Position numbers and translations under genes: made by a program. Below, piece after piece: positions 1-5,547 of a stretch of 5,547 nucleotides of DNA (its first letter is position 1; the number at the start of each line of letters is the position of its first letter). The DNA comes from Acidobacteria bacterium UBA6911 (GTDB lineage: Bacteria; Acidobacteriota; UBA6911): NCBI GenBank assembly GCA_002451015.1, contig DKBB01000046.1, forward strand, positions 1 to 5,547, read 5' to 3'. The notes under the pieces are model-generated. The model ran no database searches and was not told where the DNA came from. It saw nothing but the letters and a program-made list of their open reading frames with translations.

Positions 1-2481
1 CGGATCTTTCCAAATACCGAAGAGACTTCCGAAGTCCTATGTTCCGACCAAACTCTGTTTCTCGCAATCGGACGCCCGGAAAAAACGGACAAAAAATACG
101 CTCCCCAAATTACCTATGTCTGGGACAATGCCGACTGGGCGAGATCGGAATGGGGCTGGAGCCGGGAACCCGGCCTGGTCATGGCGCTGGATATATCCAG
201 CGGGAATGCCTTGTGGACCAAAGAATCCCCCATCGCGCCCCTGTCGCTTTCGGCCGATCCAAAGGGGGTGTATTTCTATGACGGCGAAAAGATCGTTTGC
301 CTCGATCGCGCCAACGGTCAGGAAAACTGGCGGTCCGAAGCTATTCAAACCAAGAAGATCGACACGGCGTATGCTCCCAGAATAGTGGTTTCCGATGATG
401 TTCTGCTCTTTTCCATCGGGGCGCAGGGCTTCGGGCCGGGAACGATGATTGCTCTTTCAACTGCGGACGGTCAAAAACTGTGGGATGCTCCACAACCCGG
501 ATCCGGTCACTATTCTCCTGAAGATATGTTCGTCATCGATGGTCTGGTCTGGACCGGGGCTACGGCGAATGTCCAGGATGACGGGAAATATACCGGCCGG
601 GATCTACACACTGGTGATGTGGTGACGGAAATCGAAGGCAAGGATGACATCTATTGGTTTCATCAGAGATGCTATCCCGGCAAAGCGACCGAGAATTACA
701 TCATCCCCTCCCGTACGGGCATCGAGTTTGTAGACCTTGACGAGAAGACCTGGGACGTCAACCATTACACGCGCGGCGGATGCATCTACGGCGTTATGCC
801 CAGCAACGGGCTGATCTATACGCCGCCCCACGCCTGCGCCTGCTACATGGAAACCAAACTGAACGGATTCGGAGCCCTGGGACCGGCCGGAGGATTGAAA
901 CAACAGCTGGAAGCGGCAGCCGCGGAAAACCGGCTGGAAAAAGGGCCGGCGTACGATGCGGTCATAGCGGTCAATAAAGGCGCCGGGGACTGGCCCACAT
1001 ACCGGCACGATGCCAAACGCAGTGGCTACACCACGACACGGGTCCCGCCCGACATCACGCCTAAATGGCGGATTGCACTGGGCGGAAAGCTGAGCAGTCC
1101 CGTCGTTTCCGGCGACCGGATGTTTATCGCCCGTGTAGACGCGCATGCAGTGTATGCGATTGACACCGCCAACGGAAATATCCTCTGGCACTTCACCGCC
1201 GGCGGACGGGTAGACTCCCCCCCGACCATTTACAAGGGAAGGGTTCTGTTCGGATCGGCGGACGGTTATGTCTACGGCCTTAATGCTTCAGACGGCGCTC
1301 TGATATGGCGTTTCCGCGCAGCCCCGGCAGCCATTCAAATGGTGGCATTCGAACAGGTGGAATCTGTCTGGCCGGTTCATGGAAGCGTCCTGATCCAGGA
1401 CGACAAATTATATTGCGTCGCCGGACGTTCCATGTTCCTGGATAGCGGGATGCGGCTGCTTCAACTGAATCCCATAACGGGGGAATCGATCTCTGAAATC
1501 GTTCTCAATGAAATCGATCCCGAAACCGGCAAGAATCTGCATGAATACGTGGAGGGCCTGAACATGCCGGTCGGTTTGCCCGATATTCTATCCAGCGACG
1601 GGGAATACCTGTACATGCGATCCCAGCAGTTCGACATGGAGGGGAACCGCAAGCATATAGCCGTAAGAAATGTCGGCGATCAAACCGGGGAGGGGGCACA
1701 CCTATTCTCCCCGATCGGATTCCTGGACGATTCGCAATTCTCCCGCTCGTACATGATGTACGGCAAAAGCGTTACCAGCGGCTGGGGAGCCTGGGAAGTT
1801 ATGGGCCGCCTGACCCCGTCCGGCCGATTGATTGCGGTCGACGATACGAATGTATACGGCTACGGGCGCAAGCCGGAGTTTCTGAGCGAATCGATTGTTC
1901 TGGAATACCAGCTCTATGCGGCCGCCAAATCGAGCGACCGGAAGGCAATCGAACGGGCAAACCCCCCGATGTTTCCTGCAGCCAAAGCCAAGCCGAAAGC
2001 CAAAACAGCGCCCAAAGCGAAACCCGGAGCATTCGCCATGCAAATGCCCTCCCCGTTCATTGCCACCGGGGACTGGAAGCTGCGACAGAGCCTTCCCCAG
2101 GCGGAACAATCCGCATTAAACATTAAATGGAAAATGGACAAGCCGGATATTCAGGTGCGGGCGCTTGTAGTGGCCGATAAAACACTCTTTATTGCCGGTC
2201 CTCCGGATGTGGTGGACGAAGAAGCCGCGTTCTTTGCACTGGATGACGACGAGGTTCTTGCAAAACTTGCCGAGCAGAATGAACTTCTGCAGGGCAAAGA
2301 CGGCGCCCGGCTCTGGGCGGTATCCACCCAAAACGGCAAAAGGCTTGCCGAATTGAAACTGGATTCCCTCCCGGTGTGGGACGGCATGATTGCAGCGGAC
2401 GGAAAACTGTTCCTGGCGACTATGAACGGGGAGGTCGCCTGTTTTGATGAAAAAACCGATCTGGCCGCTCTTCAACGTTAA
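1..2481 (+). CDS. PQQ-like beta-propeller repeat protein, 5'-truncated by window edge
   Basis: The reading frame is open from base 1 to the TAA at 2479-2481 (826 visible residues), so the ATG at 181 is internal and the true start lies off the left edge. The visible part has repeated beta-propeller blades of the G-x-x-x-W type: GNALW, GQENW, GQKLW, GNILW and GALIW, each following a short VxALD or VYGLN-like strand. Around residues 261-282 is a conserved-looking block with C261, PSNGLIY and a HACACY motif (C279, C281). A second propeller part begins near W331 (DWPTYRHD) and includes SVWPVHG (455-461). A Lys/Ala/Pro-rich linker (about 660-675) precedes a C-terminal part with GPPDVVDEE and a final blade. 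From family knowledge this resembles large, probably periplasmic proteins common in Planctomycetes and Verrucomicrobia, whose function is not established. 'PQQ-like' describes the fold; I see no clear quinoprotein dehydrogenase active site, so PQQ binding is not claimed. Any signal peptide or extra N-terminal domain would lie outside the window. Confidence 0.88.
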   Translation, partial: RIFPNTEETSEVLCSDQTLFLAIGRPEKTDKKYAPQITYVWDNADWARSEWGWSREPGLVMALDISSGNALWTKESPIAPLSLSADPKGVYFYDGEKIVCLDRANGQENWRSEAIQTKKIDTAYAPRIVVSDDVLLFSIGAQGFGPGTMIALSTADGQKLWDAPQPGSGHYSPEDMFVIDGLVWTGATANVQDDGKYTGRDLHTGDVVTEIEGKDDIYWFHQRCYPGKATENYIIPSRTGIEFVDLDEKTWDVNHYTRGGCIYGVMPSNGLIYTPPHACACYMETKLNGFGALGPAGGLKQQLEAAAAENRLEKGPAYDAVIAVNKGAGDWPTYRHDAKRSGYTTTRVPPDITPKWRIALGGKLSSPVVSGDRMFIARVDAHAVYAIDTANGNILWHFTAGGRVDSPPTIYKGRVLFGSADGYVYGLNASDGALIWRFRAAPAAIQMVAFEQVESVWPVHGSVLIQDDKLYCVAGRSMFLDSGMRLLQLNPITGESISEIVLNEIDPETGKNLHEYVEGLNMPVGLPDILSSDGEYLYMRSQQFDMEGNRKHIAVRNVGDQTGEGAHLFSPIGFLDDSQFSRSYMMYGKSVTSGWGAWEVMGRLTPSGRLIAVDDTNVYGYGRKPEFLSESIVLEYQLYAAAKSSDRKAIERANPPMFPAAKAKPKAKTAPKAKPGAFAMQMPSPFIATGDWKLRQSLPQAEQSALNIKWKMDKPDIQVRALVVADKTLFIAGPPDVVDEEAAFFALDDDEVLAKLAEQNELLQGKDGARLWAVSTQNGKRLAELKLDSLPVWDGMIAADGKLFLATMNGEVACFDEKTDLAALQR
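1978..2025 (+). repeat. Lys/Ala/Pro low-complexity linker within the beta-propeller protein
   Basis: Residues about 660-675 of the visible protein are almost only Ala, Lys and Pro (AAKAKPKAKTAPKAKP), coded by repeated gcc-aaa and gcc-aag type codons. It separates the main propeller from the C-terminal GPPDVVDEE-containing part, so it most likely acts as a flexible, positively charged interdomain tether. It could also mark where the C-terminal domain was joined on. Confidence 0.6.
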
Positions 2482-2510
2482 ACGGACCATTAGATCTTAA
2501 TTGATATTGT

Positions 2511-2524
2511 GTGACACCCGTCAC
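2511..2524 (+). other. Small hairpin downstream of the beta-propeller gene
   Basis: GTGAC (2511-2515) and GTCAC (2520-2524) pair perfectly around a 4-base ACCC loop, 30 bases after the first gene's stop. No T-run follows, so it is not a good intrinsic terminator. It lies immediately upstream of the candidate -35 box, so it could equally be a small operator palindrome or chance. Confidence 0.25.
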
Positions 2525-2553
2525 TTGACGATTCGATCCTTTCCATCTAAAGT
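2525..2553 (+). promoter_or_regulatory. Candidate sigma70-type promoter for the cytochrome-barrel operon
   Basis: TTGACG at 2525-2530 (5 of 6 to the -35 consensus) is followed after exactly 17 bases by TAAAGT at 2548-2553 (4 of 6 to the -10 consensus). Transcription would start near 2560 and leave a short leader of roughly 25-40 bases before the TTG start candidates of the cytochrome. Its position in the only gap between genes supports separate transcription of the cytochrome-barrel pair from the upstream gene. It is a consensus match only. Confidence 0.45.
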
Positions 2554-2583
2554 AACCTGTGCCCCCCGGCCCCTGATTCGAGT

Positions 2584-4053
2584 TTGGATGGGATCGATTT
2601 GAAAGTTTCATGTTGCCGTACGTTACAGCGATTTATAATCCGTTTCGGCTTCTTGAGTTCCGGATACAAAATCAATTACCTGCGATATATCTTTATTGTT
2701 CTGCTGTTGTCCATTCCCATAATCGCGGCACAGGGGCAGGGCGGCAATCCTGTACCCTCTCAATCGACAACCCACTCTTATCTCGACGGGCCGGACGGTT
2801 GCCGTACCTGTCATGAACTGCCGGGGCGACCCTCCGCTGTACGATGTCTGCAATGCCACGAGAACATTTCGGAACAGATGGAACAAAAATCGGGCAACCA
2901 TGGCGATATTGGTCCGGATTGCACACCCTGCCACACGATACACAGGATGGATAAAAATATTGCCGATTCCCCAGCAGCACAAAATTACGACCATAAGACG
3001 GAATCCGGTTTCGATTTGACCGGCAGGCACGCAACCCTTCAATGCAACCAGTGCCACGAAAAGGGATTGGAACAAACACTGAATCCTCAGTGCGGATCGT
3101 GCCATGAGGATCCACATCGCGCAGGACTTGGCTCGGAGTGCAGTAATTGCCATACGCCGACCGGCTTCCGGAATGCATCCAGAGCGTTTCACAAGACAGG
3201 ATCCTTCCCTCTTGAGGGCAGACACCTGGCCGCAGAATGCGATTCCTGCCATACCCGGGGCGAGATCGAAGGAACCCCCAATCGTTGTTACGACTGTCAC
3301 TGGATCCGGCGGCAGGATGATCCTTTCCGCACACAACTGGGAAATGAGTGCGAGGAATGCCATAGCGCGATGTCCTGGACAGCCGTACGATTCAACCACC
3401 CGTCTGCGGCAGGCGTTGCGCTTAACGCCGGACACAGGACACTCGACTGCAATGAGTGTCATCCCAACAACGAGGTTTTCGGCATTCCGGTTCCCTGTTT
3501 TTCATGCCATCAGGACGATTACCAGGCCGCCAAGAATCCGGACCATATTGCCGCCGGTTTCTCTACGATCTGCGAGGAATGTCACCGGATATCCGATCCA
3601 AGCTTCAGCGGATCCGGTTTCAATCACAGCGGTTTCTATCCATTGCTTGGAGCCCATGCCACCCTGGACTGCGGCGCCTGTCATGTAAACAACATCTACC
3701 CGGGAACCCCGCAGGATTGTTATGCGTGCCATCAGGACGATTACCAGAACAGCCGGGAGCCCGATCACCGTGCCGCCGGTTTTCCTACCGACTGCGAGCT
3801 ATGCCATCAGGCCTCCGACCCGACCTGGGACCAGGGACGCTTCGAGCATCCGGACTTCCCCATCAATTCCGGCCGACATGCCAATTTCGACTGTTCGGAA
3901 TGCCATACCGATCCAACCAATTATCAGGTTTTCAGCTGTTTAAACTGCCATGAGCGCGGAAGCACGGATGACAAGCATCGAGGTGTCGCAGGGTATATCT
4001 ACGATTCTCAAGCCTGCTACAACTGCCACCCTCAGGGACGTAAGGATGATTAA
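2584..4053 (+). CDS. Exported 18-haem c-type cytochrome
   Basis: The product carries electrons through covalently bound haems outside the cytoplasm. It contains 18 CXXCH motifs, the first at residues 73-77 (CRTCH) and the last at 478-482 (CYNCH). A Sec-type signal segment (YIFIVLLLSIPIIAA, about residues 36-50) precedes the haem region. There is no lipobox Cys after it, so it is probably soluble in the periplasm or exported further. The haem part is six three-haem modules; besides the CXXCH histidines there are 17 others, nearly one distal ligand per haem. The frame has a stop at 2548-2550 and no ATG before codon 99, so the start must be non-ATG. TTG at 2584 gives the longest form. TTG at 2599 has a better Shine-Dalgarno-like GGGA five bases upstream, and TTG at 2653 would give the neatest signal peptide. 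The stop overlaps the following barrel gene, so the two probably work together, plausibly in electron transfer across the outer membrane. The family resembles multiheme cytochromes of Desulfobacterota and Acidobacteria with H-A-x-x-x-C-x-x-C-H repeats. The exact electron partner is unknown. Confidence 0.93.
   Translation: MDGIDLKVSCCRTLQRFIIRFGFLSSGYKINYLRYIFIVLLLSIPIIAAQGQGGNPVPSQSTTHSYLDGPDGCRTCHELPGRPSAVRCLQCHENISEQMEQKSGNHGDIGPDCTPCHTIHRMDKNIADSPAAQNYDHKTESGFDLTGRHATLQCNQCHEKGLEQTLNPQCGSCHEDPHRAGLGSECSNCHTPTGFRNASRAFHKTGSFPLEGRHLAAECDSCHTRGEIEGTPNRCYDCHWIRRQDDPFRTQLGNECEECHSAMSWTAVRFNHPSAAGVALNAGHRTLDCNECHPNNEVFGIPVPCFSCHQDDYQAAKNPDHIAAGFSTICEECHRISDPSFSGSGFNHSGFYPLLGAHATLDCGACHVNNIYPGTPQDCYACHQDDYQNSREPDHRAAGFPTDCELCHQASDPTWDQGRFEHPDFPINSGRHANFDCSECHTDPTNYQVFSCLNCHERGSTDDKHRGVAGYIYDSQACYNCHPQGRKDD
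2773..4029 (+). repeat. Six tandem three-haem modules in the cytochrome
   Basis: Each module opens with a histidine (in most, G-x-H-A-x-x-x-C) just before its first CXXCH and holds three CXXCH motifs. Module starts, taken at the first codon of that histidine, are 2773, 3028, 3223, 3433, 3655 and 3877, giving spacings of 85, 65, 70, 74 and 74 residues. Modules 4 and 5 (3433-3654 and 3655-3876) are the closest pair, with an identical 222-base period. They share CHQDDYQ, PDH-x-AAGF, CE-x-CH and SDP at equivalent places, and a perfect 21-base direct repeat at 3505-3525 and 3727-3747. This points to growth of the gene by in-frame duplication, most recently of modules 4 and 5. The sixth module is diverged and ends the protein. 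Confidence 0.85.
4034..4048 (+). promoter_or_regulatory. Ribosome binding site and start of the barrel gene
   Basis: AGGGA at 4034-4038 lies seven bases before the ATG at 4046, inside the end of the cytochrome gene. That ATG overlaps the cytochrome stop (TAA at 4051-4053) by 8 bases, the usual arrangement for translational coupling. The alternative ATG at 4061 has only AAGGA, at a longer spacing (about 14 bases). This decides the start at 4046 rather than the longer ORF from 3950. Confidence 0.65.
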
Positions 4054-5377
4054 CCATTCAATGCAGTTCCAAAAAAAACACCTGGCAGTTTTTATATTCC
4101 TGGCTGCGATTCTATCCGCTCTCCCAGTATACGCTCAGACCTCTCCGGGTCGGGGAAGGTTTTCGTTCTTCTCGACAAACACAGCGACACAACCCGAAGA
4201 CGGGGACAGCTGGACTCATTCTGAGCTGATCTTCTCCTTTTCATTGCAGGGACCGATGCTTGAAGAGAACGGCCTGGAATATGGCGTAGATTTTCGAGCG
4301 AGAACATACCCTTCCACCGAGCAGGACGCCCGCATATCTATTTACGACGCCTATTTCGGAGTACGCACGATGAACGGCAGGCTCGGATTGCGGGGCGGGC
4401 AGATGTGGCTCAACGAGCTTGGAGCGCTCGGCTCCTTTGGAGGGGTTACGGCTGAATGGCGGCAGCCGCGTGAAGACCGTCGGAATCGCCTGCGTATAGG
4501 GGGATTTTTCGGATACGAGCCCAAAATCCTGGATTTTGAATACGAACCGGATGTCAAAAAGTTCGGGGGGTACTTCGCCGTCGATGGAAAAGGTTCGCGA
4601 CGACACGTGTTCGGTCTCGTATCAATCCGAAATTCCGGCTTGACGGAAAGAAACGTTTTTACGGCAACCAACTTTATTCCAGTCGGCTCCAAATTTTATC
4701 TCTACCAGGGCTCCGAAGTGGATCTGACCGGGCCGGGAGGGAACGGGTCGGGGAAATTCACTTATTTTTATACAAACGCCCGCTACAGGCCGGTGGGTCT
4801 CCTGGAATTTCAGGGAACCTACCATCGCGGCAGATCGATCGATGCCCGCACCATAACCAACGATATGGTCAACGGCCGCCCGATCAGTCCCAATGCCCTG
4901 GAAGGGCTGCTTTTCGAGTCTGCCGGAGGGCGGATATGGGTCCGCCTGCCTGCAAAGATCCGTGTGTTCGGTGGCTACTTCAGGAGCAAAAACAATCGGG
5001 ATGACTCTTCAATCGACCGCACTTCCTTCGGATTGATCGTCCCGAACCTGATGCGTTCCGGTGTGGACATCCATATCTCGGACACCCGCATCAAACGTGC
5101 CGGACTATCCAGTGATTCCTGGTACGTATCCCTGGGAAGAAACCTGGGACATCGCGTCTATATATCGGGAGAGTACGCTTCTTCGCTTGCCGTTCTGCGT
5201 GTTCTGGATTCGGAGAACATATTGGTCGAGACAAATCCGCGCAATCATCGAATTATGCTGTCAGGAATATTCCACCTCTCCCGCCTTTTTTCCCTGAACG
5301 TAACGGCGGAGCATTTCTTCGATGATACGGTTAAGGAGACCCGGATAATGTCGGGTATAACCTATCGGTTCTGGTAG
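4046..5377 (+). CDS. Outer-membrane beta-barrel (porin-like) protein paired with the multiheme cytochrome
   Basis: From the ATG at 4046 the product has 443 residues. Residues 1-30 form a clear Sec signal peptide (KKH, then a hydrophobic stretch, ending ALPVYA before QTS). The mature part, about 413 residues, alternates hydrophobic and polar residues in strand-sized segments separated by turns and charged loops, for example LEYGVDFRARTYP, RLRIGGFFGYEP, KIRVFGGYFRS and HRVYISGEYAS. It ends in ITYRFW, the aromatic C-terminal strand recognised by the BAM machinery. I estimate by eye 16-22 transmembrane strands. No haem motif and no CXXC are present. The gene is coupled to the cytochrome, so a role as the pore or sheath of a porin-cytochrome conduit is the leading inference. 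The mature length is well below that of MtrB-type barrels, and I do not recognise a named family. A general porin, or a barrel that secretes or anchors the cytochrome, are alternatives. A run of eight A bases (4071-4078) lies in codons 9-11. Confidence 0.85.
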   Translation: MINHSMQFQKKHLAVFIFLAAILSALPVYAQTSPGRGRFSFFSTNTATQPEDGDSWTHSELIFSFSLQGPMLEENGLEYGVDFRARTYPSTEQDARISIYDAYFGVRTMNGRLGLRGGQMWLNELGALGSFGGVTAEWRQPREDRRNRLRIGGFFGYEPKILDFEYEPDVKKFGGYFAVDGKGSRRHVFGLVSIRNSGLTERNVFTATNFIPVGSKFYLYQGSEVDLTGPGGNGSGKFTYFYTNARYRPVGLLEFQGTYHRGRSIDARTITNDMVNGRPISPNALEGLLFESAGGRIWVRLPAKIRVFGGYFRSKNNRDDSSIDRTSFGLIVPNLMRSGVDIHISDTRIKRAGLSSDSWYVSLGRNLGHRVYISGEYASSLAVLRVLDSENILVETNPRNHRIMLSGIFHLSRLFSLNVTAEHFFDDTVKETRIMSGITYRFW

Positions 5378-5426
5378 GATTCTATAAATATTCATTACCC
5401 GTGTAATCGAACCTCCAATCGCTTCA

Positions 5427-5455
5427 TTTTCATTCCCTCGATTATCCATTATAAT
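5427..5455 (+). promoter_or_regulatory. Candidate promoter in the 3' intergenic region
   Basis: A perfect TATAAT at 5450-5455 has TTTTCA (4 of 6 to the -35 consensus) 17 bases upstream at 5427-5432. Transcription would start around 5461-5463, right at the left arm of the inverted repeat at 5460-5468. The surrounding region is AT-rich, which raises the chance of a random match. It may serve a small RNA or the leader of a gene beyond the right edge. Confidence 0.4.
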
Positions 5456-5459
5456 CCTT

Positions 5460-5524
5460 GACCTGTGATCCCTTTCCTCCCAGGCTCCGAATAGTCATTT
5501 CGTGCCGGAAACGAGTCACAGGTC
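5460..5524 (+). other. Structured element with 9-bp terminal stem; possible small RNA, leader or terminator
   Basis: GACCTGTGA (5460-5468) is a perfect reverse complement of TCACAGGTC (5516-5524), separated by 47 bases. Directly against the right arm is a second small hairpin, TTCGT (5499-5503) with ACGAG (5511-5515), five pairs including one G-U. TTTT (5525-5528) follows the right arm. Between the left arm and the hairpin is a pyrimidine-rich single-stranded stretch containing TCCC twice and CCTCCC. The layout would suit a roughly 65-base RNA starting at the TATAAT promoter and ending at a short U-run, or the operon's terminator. It does not fit a tRNA. No family is recognised. Confidence 0.35.
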
Positions 5525-5547
5525 TTTTAAACCAGCTCAGCCTCCGG

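Larger units (their letters stand above)
5378..5547. other. Gene-free 3' region
   Basis: After the barrel stop no convincing coding frame is seen on either strand. The stretch holds an AT-rich part (about 5380-5455) ending in the candidate promoter, then the inverted-repeat element, and 19 bases (5529-5547) in which I see nothing further. The next gene, if on the + strand, must start beyond the right edge. Confidence 0.6.

Noticed and set aside
181..183. ATG at 181 as the start of the beta-propeller gene
   Set aside because: The same frame is open back to base 1 and the upstream 60 codons read as normal protein, so the gene is cut by the window edge.
1..2481. Quinoprotein alcohol or glucose dehydrogenase
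   Set aside because: The blades match the fold, but no adjacent-cysteine pair, catalytic Asp block or cytochrome domain is visible, so only a PQQ-like propeller is claimed.
2623..3462. 279-codon open frame on the - strand opposite the cytochrome
   Set aside because: It is a shadow: its cysteines and charge pattern are the reverse of the repeated haem motif codons, and no start signal or family is recognisable.
3433..3876. Tandem DNA repeat as a CRISPR array or mobile element
   Set aside because: The 222-base period is in frame, encodes haem modules and has no spacer-repeat structure.
3104..3953. Long + strand open frames overlapping the cytochrome in other phases
   Set aside because: They lie wholly inside a clear 18-haem gene, and their apparent repeats mirror the tandem haem modules read out of frame.
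3950..4045. Upstream extension of the barrel gene to an ATG at 3950
   Set aside because: The extra 32 residues overlap the end of the cytochrome, are not signal-peptide-like and would bury the real signal peptide; the ATG at 4046 has a well-spaced AGGGA.
5460..5524. tRNA gene or transposon end in the 3' region
   Set aside because: A 9-bp closing stem, 65-base length and missing T-loop motif do not fit a tRNA, and there is no transposase or target duplication to support a mobile element.

Overview
The window comes from a Gram-negative (diderm) bacterium of moderately high GC. It encodes an outer-membrane beta-barrel protein with a Sec signal peptide and an aromatic C-terminus, and an exported multiheme cytochrome c. 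The organism cannot be named from this sequence. The first gene belongs to a PQQ-like beta-propeller family that is, from general knowledge, frequent in Planctomycetes, Verrucomicrobia and related environmental phyla. The cytochrome type is common in anaerobic or metal-cycling environmental bacteria (Desulfobacterota, Acidobacteria and similar).

Layout, all genes on the + strand. (1) Positions 1-2481 hold the 3' part (826 codons) of a large beta-propeller protein whose start lies left of the window. (2) Positions 2482-2583 are a 102-base intergenic gap with a good sigma70-type promoter candidate (TTGACG, 17 bases, TAAAGT) pointing at the next gene. (3) Positions 2584-4053 encode an exported cytochrome with 18 CXXCH haem-attachment motifs, built from six three-haem modules, with no ATG start available. 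(4) Positions 4046-5377 encode an outer-membrane beta-barrel whose start overlaps the cytochrome stop by 8 bases, so the two are translationally coupled. (5) Positions 5378-5547 hold no gene. They contain a perfect TATAAT box followed at once by a structured 65-base element bounded by a 9-bp inverted repeat.

The core of the window is a two-gene cytochrome plus beta-barrel operon. By analogy with known porin-cytochrome conduits (MtrAB, PioAB, Geobacter Omb/Oma and Ext systems), it may move electrons across the outer membrane. The cytochrome carries more haems, and the barrel looks smaller, than in MtrAB, so it is not a plain copy of that system. The modular cytochrome has a near-complete set of distal histidine ligands with one conspicuous gap (Phe248). 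The beta-propeller gene appears to be a separate transcription unit, and its link to electron transfer is unproven.
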